This document shows positions 1 through 5,837 of a stretch of DNA of 7,592 nt, one piece after another (positions within the stretch are counted from its first letter, which is position 1; the number at the start of each line of letters is the position of its first letter). The DNA lies in assembly GCA_937864895.1 (NCBI GenBank), contig CALMDF010000559.1, positions 1 to 7,592 on the forward strand, read 5' to 3'. The position numbers and the translations under genes were made by a program. Source of the DNA: an uncultured Holophagales bacterium (lineage in GTDB: Bacteria; Acidobacteriota; Thermoanaerobaculia; UBA5066). Under the pieces are notes generated by a model, which was given only the letters and a program-made list of their open reading frames with translations, was not told the origin of the DNA and searched no databases.

Positions 1-2
1 GG

Positions 3-560
3 TCACTTCGCGGTGATGACGAAGTGGGCGCGCCGGTTCTGCGACCACGATTCCTCGGTCTGCCCCTGCACGAAGGGCCGTTCCTCGCCGTAGGAGATCG
101 TCGAGATGCGGCTCCCGTCGATCCCGAGGGAGACGAGGTAGTCGCGGGCGGCGTTCGCGCGCTTCTCGCCGAGCGCCATGTTGTACTTGTTCGAGCCGCG
201 CTCGTCGCAGTGGCCCTCGACCTGGATCTTCACGGTGGGCCACTTCTTGAGCCACTCGGCGTTCGCCGCGAGGGCGTCGCGCTGGTCGGCCCGAATGTCG
301 TACTGGTCGTAGTCGAAGAAAACGTCCTTGAGGTAGCCCTTCTTGTTGAGCTCGGCGAGGTCGGCCGGGAGGGTCTCGGCGACCGGCTCGGCGACGGGGA
401 CGACGATGGGAGCTTCGGTCGGGACCGGAACCGGCGCGGGGGCCGGCTCGGCGACGACCTCGGGAGCAGGAGCGGGTGCGGGCTTCTTGGTGCAGCACCC
501 TGCGGTGACGAGAAGGCCGGCGGCGAGGAGCAGACCCACAGACCTGAAAGGCTTGGTCAT
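3..560 (-). CDS. pal: Pal, peptidoglycan-associated outer-membrane lipoprotein
   Basis: A 185-residue lipoprotein that anchors the outer membrane to peptidoglycan and is the endpoint of the Tol machine, binding TolB or the cell wall in turn. An N-terminal signal peptide with a hydrophobic core at residues 9-19 ends in TAGC, a slightly atypical lipobox with Thr at -3; Cys22 would be lipidated and is followed by a second Cys. Residues 27-66 are a Pro/Ala/Val linker. Residues 70-185 are an OmpA-like domain with VFFDYDQ (80-86), GHCDERG (116-122) and QNRRAHF (174-180), the expected diaminopimelate-contact motifs. The ATG at 560 is chosen over an in-frame start at 611 because GGAGG lies 9 bases upstream of it and the signal peptide begins properly there; the start at 611 would also fall at or before the transcription start of the promoter at 615-643. 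Length is close to E. coli Pal. Identification is very secure. Confidence 0.96.
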   Translation of the reverse strand: MTKPFRSVGLLLAAGLLVTAGCCTKKPAPAPAPEVVAEPAPAPVPVPTEAPIVVPVAEPVAETLPADLAELNKKGYLKDVFFDYDQYDIRADQRDALAANAEWLKKWPTVKIQVEGHCDERGSNKYNMALGEKRANAARDYLVSLGIDGSRISTISYGEERPFVQGQTEESWSQNRRAHFVITAK

Positions 561-569
561 TTCTAACAA

Positions 570-574
570 CCTCC
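570..574 (-). promoter_or_regulatory. Ribosome binding site deciding the pal start
   Basis: GGAGG on the minus strand, 9 bases before the ATG at 560. It supports that start rather than an upstream in-frame codon at 611, which would add 17 non-signal residues in front of the lipoprotein signal peptide. Confidence 0.7.
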
Positions 575-614
575 GAATCTCAAAAGGCGCAATCTGCGAT
601 TCATTTCCCACAGC

Positions 615-643
615 ATTCTAAGCGACGCCTCCCCGAGGGACAA
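615..643 (-). promoter_or_regulatory. Putative sigma-70-type promoter for pal
   Basis: In the 100-base tolB-pal gap the minus strand reads TTGTCC (643-638), a 17-base spacer, then TAGAAT (620-615). This is 4/6 and 5/6 to the -35 and -10 consensus with ideal spacing, in a locally AT-richer stretch of a very GC-rich region. Transcription would start near 608, giving a leader of about 48 bases before the pal ATG. An internal promoter giving extra Pal fits the high copy number of this structural lipoprotein. The call is from sequence match only. The rest of the gap shows no terminator-like hairpin, so read-through from tolB is also expected. Confidence 0.6.
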
Positions 644-660
644 CCCGAAAAGGACGCGGG

Positions 661-2001
661 CTACTCCGTCGTCCTCTGCCACACGGGGTAGCCGTTGTTG
701 CCGGCCGAGGTGAGGACCTTGAAGCCCGACCCGTCGATGCCCGCGGAGACGATCTGCGTGGAGCGGCCCCGCTGGAGCTCCCAGGCGATCCGGGTGCCGT
801 CGGGAGACCAGGAGGGGTTCTCGTTCGCCCCGGGGCCGTTCGAGATCTGGACCGTTCGGCCCGTCGTCAGGTCGAGGACGCAGATCTGGAAGTCCCCCTC
901 GTTGCGGCAGGCGTAGGCGAGACGCCCCCCGTCCGGGGAGAAGGCGGGCTCGTCGCTCCAGTTTCCGGTCAGGGTCAGCTTCCTGACGTTCGCCCCCTCC
1001 AGGTCCATCAGGTAGATCTGGGGCGTTCCCTGCCGGTTCGACGTGAAGGCGATCTCCCGGCCGTTCGGCGAGAACCGCGGGCTCGAGTCGATGGCCGAGG
1101 AGTTCGTGAGCCGGCGCGGGTTGGAGCCGTCGAGCCCGACGACGAAGATCTCGGGGTTCCCCTTCACGCTCCCGGCGTAGGCGACGGTCTTTCCGTCGGG
1201 GGAGAAGGAGGGCGCCGAGTTGAGGTCGGTCGTGACCGGAATCCGGTTTCGCGTCCCGGTCGCGAGCGAGAACCAGTAGAGGCCGGGGGGACCGCCGACG
1301 AAGGACTGGTAGGCGATCTTGTCGCCGTCGTAGGACCAGTCGGGCGCAATGGAAAGCGAGCGGTGGAAGGTCACCCGCCGCTGGTTCTGGCCGTCGTAGT
1401 CCATGACGTAGAGCTCTTTGGTGCGTCCCCCGTCGCGGTCGGAGGCAAAGGCGATCCGGGTCAGGAAGGGGCCGGGCCGGCCCGTGAACTGCCGCACGAC
1501 GTCGTTCGCGATGACGTGAGCCACCCTGCGGATCGGGACGCCCGCGGCGGAGTACTTCTTCGCGAGGATCGGGCGCAGGGTCCTGAGGTCGATGAGCTGG
1601 GCCGAGACGACGACCGCGGTCCCCTCGGACTGGATCTGGGTGTCGAGAAGGAACTGGGCTCCCGAGGCGACCCAGGCGTCTCCCTCCTCCCTCGTGGCCG
1701 GGGGGCGGAAACCCTTCGGGTGGAGGGCGGTGTCGGCGAGGACGAACCAGGGGGAGATGCCGAGATCCCCCGTGAGCGTCGCGTGAAACGGTTCCACGAG
1801 GTCTCGCCGGACGACGTCCGAGGCCGGCGCCGTGGCGGTCGGGACGGCGAGAGCGATCCGGCGGCCCCCTTCCTGCGTCAGGACGAGGGAGATGTCGGTC
1901 GGCTGGGCCGGCGGGGCGACGGTCGGGGCGGGCTGCTGGCCGGCGAGCGGAGCGAGCGAGACGACGAGGGCGAGGCTCGTCACGAAGGGAGCGAGACGCA
2001 T
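661..2001 (-). CDS. tolB: TolB, periplasmic beta-propeller of the Tol-Pal system
   Basis: A 446-residue exported protein (E. coli TolB is 430) that shuttles between Pal and the TolA arm in the periplasm. Residues 1-21 are a signal peptide with core LALVVSLAPLA. Residues about 36-175 are the N-terminal TolB domain, and residues 180-446 form a propeller with five clear PD40/WD40-like repeats: APDWSYDG (219-226), APSFSPDG (263-270), SPRFSPNG (307-314), EPAFSPDG (351-358) and NPSWSPDG (395-402), spaced about 44 residues apart. The ATG at 2001 is chosen because GGAGGT stands 5 bases before it and the signal peptide starts there. An in-frame GTG at 2022 overlaps the upstream stop as GTGA and would add seven residues; it has no good ribosome site but cannot be excluded. 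It sits between the tolA-like gene and pal, the usual order. Identification is secure; only the start is in doubt. Confidence 0.95.
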   Translation of the reverse strand: MRLAPFVTSLALVVSLAPLAGQQPAPTVAPPAQPTDISLVLTQEGGRRIALAVPTATAPASDVVRRDLVEPFHATLTGDLGISPWFVLADTALHPKGFRPPATREEGDAWVASGAQFLLDTQIQSEGTAVVVSAQLIDLRTLRPILAKKYSAAGVPIRRVAHVIANDVVRQFTGRPGPFLTRIAFASDRDGGRTKELYVMDYDGQNQRRVTFHRSLSIAPDWSYDGDKIAYQSFVGGPPGLYWFSLATGTRNRIPVTTDLNSAPSFSPDGKTVAYAGSVKGNPEIFVVGLDGSNPRRLTNSSAIDSSPRFSPNGREIAFTSNRQGTPQIYLMDLEGANVRKLTLTGNWSDEPAFSPDGGRLAYACRNEGDFQICVLDLTTGRTVQISNGPGANENPSWSPDGTRIAWELQRGRSTQIVSAGIDGSGFKVLTSAGNNGYPVWQRTTE

Positions 2002-2006
2002 CGCGG

Positions 2007-2012
2007 ACCTCC
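2007..2012 (-). promoter_or_regulatory. Ribosome binding site deciding the tolB start
   Basis: GGAGGT on the minus strand, 5 bases before the ATG at 2001. It favours that start over the GTG at 2022 that overlaps the preceding stop codon. Confidence 0.65.
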
Positions 2013-2018
2013 GGGGCT

Positions 2019-2786
2019 TCACTGGAAGCGGATGTGGACCCCCAGCTCCTCCCCCTGGAATTCCGGGGGAAGGGGCGGGAGCGGGTTGGCGGCGTAGATG
2101 GATCTCGTGGCCGCCCGGTCGTAGAAGCCGAGCCCCGAGGGAGTCTCGACCTTGACTTGGGTCACCTGACCCGAGCGCTGGATCCGGAAGGTGACGACAC
2201 AGGCCGTCCCCTCCGGGACCTCGGGCTTGAGCCAGTTCGCCCCGACGAGGGACTGGATCTGCTCGGCGTAGTAGGCGAACGGGAAGTCGGCGTCGAAGCC
2301 GGAGACGGAGGCACCGAAGTTCAGGAGACCCGGCGTCCCGTTCCCGCCGAGCCCCGCACCCGCGGAGGGGAGCTCGACGGCCGCGCCGTCGCCGGCGGTC
2401 CGCGGTCCCGGCGCGGCGACCTTCGGCGCGGGAGCCGGCTTCGCGGCCTTCGGCTTCCTGCCCTTGTCCGGGAGCGGCAGCGCCTCCTTCGAAGGGGCGG
2501 GGGCTTCCTCCTTGACGATCTTCTCGATCACCGGGCGCCGGGGGGCCTCGGCGGGCGCCGTGGCGGGCGCGACGGCGGGCGGGGACGAGAGGCGCGCGAG
2601 CGCTCCGGGCGAGACGACGCGGACCGGAAGGGAGAGTATCGGGGGCGTCGTCAGCTTGCGCGGCTGGGAGATGAGGACCAGGAAGACGACGAAAGCCGCG
2701 TGGGCCAGAAGGGAGAGCGCCGTCGCGACGCCGTGCGGAGCGTCCGGTCGACGGAGCCGCTCCTCCAGGATTTCGGAAACCGTCAC
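2019..2786 (-). CDS. tolA: TolA-like (TonB family) energy-transducing protein
   Basis: A 255-residue inner-membrane protein in the tolA position, expected to carry force from the TolQ-TolR motor across the periplasm to TolB and Pal. A cytoplasmic N-terminus of about 20 residues is followed by one membrane helix (about 22-40). Ser25 and His29 in SLLAHA keep the S-x3-H pattern by which TonB and TolA helices contact their motors. Residues 60-150 are a Pro/Ala/Lys-rich spacer with some Gly near its end, and residues about 165-255 form a TonB/TolA-like C-terminal domain (YYAEQI at 172-177, NWLKPEVP at 184-191, FYDRAA at 221-226, PLPPLPPEF at 235-243). It lacks the long alpha-helical domain of E. 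coli TolA (421 residues). The GTG start at 2786 overlaps the tolR stop as GTGA, suggesting coupled translation; AAGGG stands just upstream. The same frame stays open through tolR and tolQ, but that part is antisense-free shadow coding and not part of the gene. An automatic annotation might call it simply TonB. Confidence 0.88.
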   Translation of the reverse strand: MTVSEILEERLRRPDAPHGVATALSLLAHAAFVVFLVLISQPRKLTTPPILSLPVRVVSPGALARLSSPPAVAPATAPAEAPRRPVIEKIVKEEAPAPSKEALPLPDKGRKPKAAKPAPAPKVAAPGPRTAGDGAAVELPSAGAGLGGNGTPGLLNFGASVSGFDADFPFAYYAEQIQSLVGANWLKPEVPEGTACVVTFRIQRSGQVTQVKVETPSGLGFYDRAATRSIYAANPLPPLPPEFQGEELGVHIRFQ

Positions 2787-3205
2787 TGACCCTTCTCGCT
2801 CCGAAGCTCCGTGACCATCCCGAGGCTCTCGACCCCCAGGCGGTTCAGGACGTCCATCGTCTCGACGACCACCCCGTAGGGAAGGTTCCGGTCGGCCTTG
2901 AGGTAGACGGAGCGGTCTTTCCGGTTTTTGAGAATCAGCTTCAGCCTGTCCCGGAGCTGCTGCTTCGGGATCGGCGTCTCGTTCAGGTAATAGACCTCTT
3001 TGCGGGTGATCGAGAGGATGAGGGGGTCTTCCGGGGTCGTCGGGAGGTTCTGGGAGACCGACTTGGGCAGCTTGACCTCCACGCCCTGGTGGAGGAGCGG
3101 AGCCGTGACCATGAAGATGATGAGGAGCACGAGCATCACGTCGACCAGGGGGGTGACGTTGATGTCCGAATAGGCCTCGATGTCGTCGTCGATCTTGACG
3201 GCCAT
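2783..3205 (-). CDS. tolR: TolR, ExbD/TolR family motor protein
   Basis: A 140-residue inner-membrane protein (E. coli TolR is 142) forming the proton channel with TolQ. The short cytoplasmic N-terminus leads into INVTPLVDVMLVLL (15-28), the family signature at the start of the single membrane helix (about 19-41). Asp22 in that helix is the conserved proton-carrying residue. It is followed by TAPLLHQGVEVKLP (34-47) and a periplasmic domain ending near residue 140, including YLKADRNLPYG (99-109). The ATG at 3205 has AAGGA 7 bases upstream and lies 21 bases after the tolQ stop. The gene overlaps the downstream tolA-like start by 4 bases. An ExbD assignment is the alternative by sequence alone; the tolB-pal context makes TolR the better name. 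Confidence 0.95.
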   Translation of the reverse strand: MAVKIDDDIEAYSDINVTPLVDVMLVLLIIFMVTAPLLHQGVEVKLPKSVSQNLPTTPEDPLILSITRKEVYYLNETPIPKQQLRDRLKLILKNRKDRSVYLKADRNLPYGVVVETMDVLNRLGVESLGMVTELRSEKGQ

Positions 3206-3226
3206 CCGCTCGTCCTTCCCGGCGTA

Positions 3227-3922
3227 TCAGGTGAAGTGGCGCTCGGCGAGGTTCAGGAATTCCAGGGCGAAGTCGCGCATCTCCGACCGGGTGACCCGGA
3301 CGCGGCCGTTCAGGTAGTTGTAGGCGATGAGGGCCGGGACGGCCGCGACGAGACCGGCCGCGGTGTTCACGAGCGCCTCGGCGATGCCGGGGGCCACCGT
3401 GACGATGGAGGTCGAGCCGGTGATGCCGATCTGCCGGAAGGCGCCGAGGATTCCCCAGACGGTGCCGAAGAGGCCGATGAAGGGCGTGGCCGAGGCGGTC
3501 GTGGCGAGGAAGGGGAGCCGGCGGGTCAGCCGGTTCGTCTCGACCCCCGCGGCCCGCTCGAGGGCGCGTTCGATCGCCGGGAAGCTCTTGACGAAGAGGC
3601 GACCGGAGTCGGACGGGGCGACGTCCCGGCCTGCCTTCACCTGGGCGTCCAGCTCGGCGTACCCCGCCCGGAAGAGCCCGACGAGGGGGCTGCTCGGGTA
3701 CTGGTCGCAGACGCCGAGGACGTCGGCGAACTTGCGGCTCTTCCTGAAGTGGGAGACGAACCGCCCGGAGTGGGAGTCCGCCCGTGAGAAACTCCAGAGC
3801 TTTCCGACGATGACTGCCCAGGAGCCGAGGGAAAAGAGGCCCAGAACGATCAGGACGGCCTTCGCCGTCCACCCCGCCGCGAGGAACAGCTGAACGATGT
3901 TGGCGTTGCCCGATTCCGTCAT
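3227..3922 (-). CDS. tolQ: TolQ, MotA/TolQ/ExbB family proton channel
   Basis: A 231-residue inner-membrane protein (E. coli TolQ is 230) that forms the pentameric stator around TolR and converts the proton gradient into movement of the TolA arm. Membrane helices lie at about residues 17-40, 136-165 and 174-203. The core motifs are ATPFIGLFGTVWGI (145-158) and VAPGIAEAL (176-184) followed by NTAAGLVAAVPA; Thr154 and Thr187 match the two conserved threonines lining the channel in E. coli TolQ. The ATG at 3922 fits family length, begins a normal cytoplasmic N-terminus and lies downstream of the putative promoter at 3958-3987. An in-frame GTG at 3967 would fall inside that promoter and add 15 Arg/Gly/Pro residues. 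It is the first gene of the Tol-Pal unit; its start overlaps that of the divergent plus-strand gene. Confidence 0.95.
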   Translation of the reverse strand: MTESGNANIVQLFLAAGWTAKAVLIVLGLFSLGSWAVIVGKLWSFSRADSHSGRFVSHFRKSRKFADVLGVCDQYPSSPLVGLFRAGYAELDAQVKAGRDVAPSDSGRLFVKSFPAIERALERAAGVETNRLTRRLPFLATTASATPFIGLFGTVWGILGAFRQIGITGSTSIVTVAPGIAEALVNTAAGLVAAVPALIAYNYLNGRVRVTRSEMRDFALEFLNLAERHFT

Positions 3923-5837
3923 TCTTCCCCCGCCCCGTAGGGGCCTGAAGCCGGGCCAAGGTAGCACGGAATCTCGAAGAGGGTCAAAGCGTTACGTCGC
4001 CGCCGCGGCGCTGGCGCTGACCCTCGTCGGTGCCTCCGCCCGGGCCTCCGGGATCCTCCCCGTGAGCGAGGTCAGGCCGGGAATGAAGGGGCACGGATTG
4101 ACCGTCGTCAAGGGCCACGGCGTGGAGCGTTTCGAGGTGGAGGTCCTCGGCGTCGTCCGCAATGCCGCCGCGAGCCGGTCGGTCATCCTCGTGGCCCTCT
4201 CGGGCCTCGACCTGGAAGAGACGGGGGTCGTCGCCGGCATGAGCGGGAGCCCCGTCTACCTCGACGGGAAGCTGGTTGGGGCCGTCGCCTCGGGGTGGGG
4301 CTTCTCCAAGCGGGCGATCGCGGGAGTGACACCGATCGAGGCGATGGCCTCGATCGTCCCGCCGGGACTCCCCTCGCCTCCCGCCCGACCCGCGTCCGGA
4401 GCGTCCCTGGCCGACCGGGCGGCCTTTCTCGCCCGACTGGCCACGCTGCCGGAAGAGTCCCGGCACGAGGAGCTCCGGCGAAGCCTTCTCGACAGCCTCC
4501 CGGGCGCGGCCCCCTCCGCGCCGGGGGGGGCGACGCTCCTCTCCTTTCACTCAACGGGCCTGCCGGCCGGCACCGTCGAGAGGTTCCGAGAGGCCTTCGG
4601 GAGGTTCGGCGTGAGCGAGTCGAACCTCGCCCTCCTGGGCTCCTCGCCGGCCTCGACCGCCGAGCCGGCACCGTCCACCGCTCCGGCGGCGCTCCTCCCG
4701 GGCGCCTCGGTCACGGCCTACCTCGTCCGGGGCGACCTTCAGCTCGGCGCGACAGGCACGGTCACCGAGGTCTACCCCGACGGTCGCTTCGTCGCGTTCG
4801 GGCACCCGTTCCTCGGGGCGGGGGAGCTGGAGCTTCCCGTGGCGCCGGCCGAAGTCGTGATGGTCGTCCCGAGCCTTTTCCAGTCGTTCAAGGTCGCCAA
4901 CGGGGGCGAGCCCCGTTACCGGCTGACGAACGACCGCGACACGGGCGTCGGCGGCCGCACGGACCGGACCGCCCCGACGACGCCCGTGACCGTCCTCGTC
5001 GAAGGGGACGGACGCCCCCCTCGCGAGTTCCGGTTCGAGGTGGCGTCTCACCCGAAGCTCCTCCCGGTCCTCGCGGGGCTGGCGGCGGACGCCTCTCTCA
5101 CCGCGGCCGACCCGACGCCGCGAGAGAGGCTCCTCTCCTTCCGGATCACCCTCGACACGGACGCGGGAGAGGTCTCCTACGAAGACGTCGCAACGGGGAA
5201 CCGGGCGAAGGAGGCCGCGGTCCTCTCGACCGTCGCGCTCGCGGCCGCGGTCGTCGACAACGACCTCGGGGACCCCGGCCTCAGGGCCGTGCGACTGAAG
5301 TTCGGCAGCTCGCCGGAGGAGAAACGGCTCAGGCTGCTCGACGCCGCTCCGGCGACGCGAAAGGTGGCCCCCGGGGAGACCCTGGCGGTCGCCCTCCGCG
5401 TGGAAGACCGGCGGGGGGAGGAGAAGGTCCGCGTCGTTCACCTCCGGGTCCCTTCCGGAACGCCCGAGGGCCGGGCGGTCCTCGTCGTCGCCGACGGGAG
5501 CAGCGCCACGGCCCTGCGCCAGCAGATCGACCCTTCCGAGCCGCGGACTCTCCGGGATTTCGCGACGTTCCTCTCCCGGATCGTTCCCGGAAACCGCCTC
5601 CTCGCGGGGATCCTCGTCGCCACGCGCGGCGCCGCCACGCGCTCCGCGACTCTCGAGGAGCTCCCTCCGACGGCCCTCGCCCTTCTCGCCGGGGCCCGCG
5701 AGCCGGGCGAGACGGGGATCGGAGACGTCGAGTCCCGTCTCGTGGCCGAGGAGATCGTCACCTTTGACCGCCCCGTGTCGGGCACCGTCCGGATCGACGT
5801 CGAGGTCGAGCGGCTGCGCCCGAGAGGAACCCGATGA
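3897..5837 (+). CDS. Exported SpoIVB-type S55 peptidase-like protein, permuted order
   Basis: A 646-residue protein of the SpoIVB S55 serine peptidase family. A hydrophobic signal or anchor lies at residues 34-49 (ends ASARASG). Residues 60-150 hold PGMKGHGLTV, ERFEVEVLGV and GMSGSPVYLDGKLVGAV (114-130), with Ser116 in the catalytic-serine motif, then GVTPIEAM (143-150). A Pro/Ala linker (155-270) follows, then LVRGDLQLGATG (276-287) and FVAFGHPFLGAGELELPVA (298-316) with His303. In SpoIVB the histidine block precedes the serine block, so the order here is reversed. The SpoIVB PDZ domain is absent. Residues 460-646 look like beta-rich domains. In SpoIVB this fold cleaves a membrane signalling partner; the substrate here is unknown. 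Starts: ATG 3897 (GAGGAA 10 bases upstream), TTG 3900 and TTG 3906 are the only canonical in-frame codons before GTG 4062, giving an unusually long n-region. Fold family is secure; protease activity is inferred. Confidence 0.88.
   Translation: MLALPDSVILPPPRRGLKPGQGSTESRRGSKRYVAAAALALTLVGASARASGILPVSEVRPGMKGHGLTVVKGHGVERFEVEVLGVVRNAAASRSVILVALSGLDLEETGVVAGMSGSPVYLDGKLVGAVASGWGFSKRAIAGVTPIEAMASIVPPGLPSPPARPASGASLADRAAFLARLATLPEESRHEELRRSLLDSLPGAAPSAPGGATLLSFHSTGLPAGTVERFREAFGRFGVSESNLALLGSSPASTAEPAPSTAPAALLPGASVTAYLVRGDLQLGATGTVTEVYPDGRFVAFGHPFLGAGELELPVAPAEVVMVVPSLFQSFKVANGGEPRYRLTNDRDTGVGGRTDRTAPTTPVTVLVEGDGRPPREFRFEVASHPKLLPVLAGLAADASLTAADPTPRERLLSFRITLDTDAGEVSYEDVATGNRAKEAAVLSTVALAAAVVDNDLGDPGLRAVRLKFGSSPEEKRLRLLDAAPATRKVAPGETLAVALRVEDRRGEEKVRVVHLRVPSGTPEGRAVLVVADGSSATALRQQIDPSEPRTLRDFATFLSRIVPGNRLLAGILVATRGAATRSATLEELPPTALALLAGAREPGETGIGDVESRLVAEEIVTFDRPVSGTVRIDVEVERLRPRGTR
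3932..3944 (-). other. Small hairpin in the tolQ leader
   Basis: The minus strand reads GCCCC, TAC, GGGGC: a perfect 5-base-pair all-GC stem with a 3-base loop ending about 9 bases before the tolQ ATG. It would sit in the short 5' leader next to the G-rich ribosome site. It may be chance in such GC-rich DNA. Confidence 0.25.
3958..3987 (-). promoter_or_regulatory. Putative sigma-70-type promoter of the tolQ operon
   Basis: On the minus strand TTGACC (3987-3982) matches the -35 consensus at 5/6, followed by an 18-base spacer and TACCTT (3963-3958), which keeps the first, second and last consensus bases of a -10 box. Transcription would begin near 3951, leaving a leader of about 30 bases before the tolQ ATG at 3922. 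The promoter lies inside the open reading frame of the divergent S55 gene as drawn from its first ATG. Only sequence match supports it. Confidence 0.45.

Noticed and set aside
561..660. A transcription terminator between tolB and pal.
   Set aside because: No GC-rich inverted repeat followed by a T-run on the minus strand; the gap reads better as a promoter region.
1363..2097. A 244-codon plus-strand open frame antisense to tolB.
   Set aside because: No motif, biased composition, and full overlap with a secure tolB.
3089..3787. A 232-codon plus-strand open frame antisense to tolQ and tolR.
   Set aside because: Asp/Glu/Gly/Arg-rich with no hydrophobic pattern; the opposite strand encodes clear TolQ and TolR.
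3900..3928. A plus-strand promoter for the S55 gene beginning at TTGGCG.
   Set aside because: No -10-like hexamer at 16-18 bases; the best match is too weak to report.
2787..3959. An open frame that extends the tolA-like gene upstream by 391 codons through tolR and tolQ.
   Set aside because: It is an out-of-frame shadow: the translation is Arg/Pro/Gly-rich, while tolR and tolQ in the other frame carry complete family signatures.
4551..5441. A 296-codon minus-strand open frame antisense to the S55 gene.
   Set aside because: Charged, low-complexity translation expected from the reverse strand of GC-rich coding DNA.
4295..5767. A 490-codon plus-strand open frame inside the S55 gene.
   Set aside because: Arg/Gly/Pro-rich composition with no domain; typical of an alternative frame in very GC-rich DNA. 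The S55 frame shows motifs and protein-like composition throughout.
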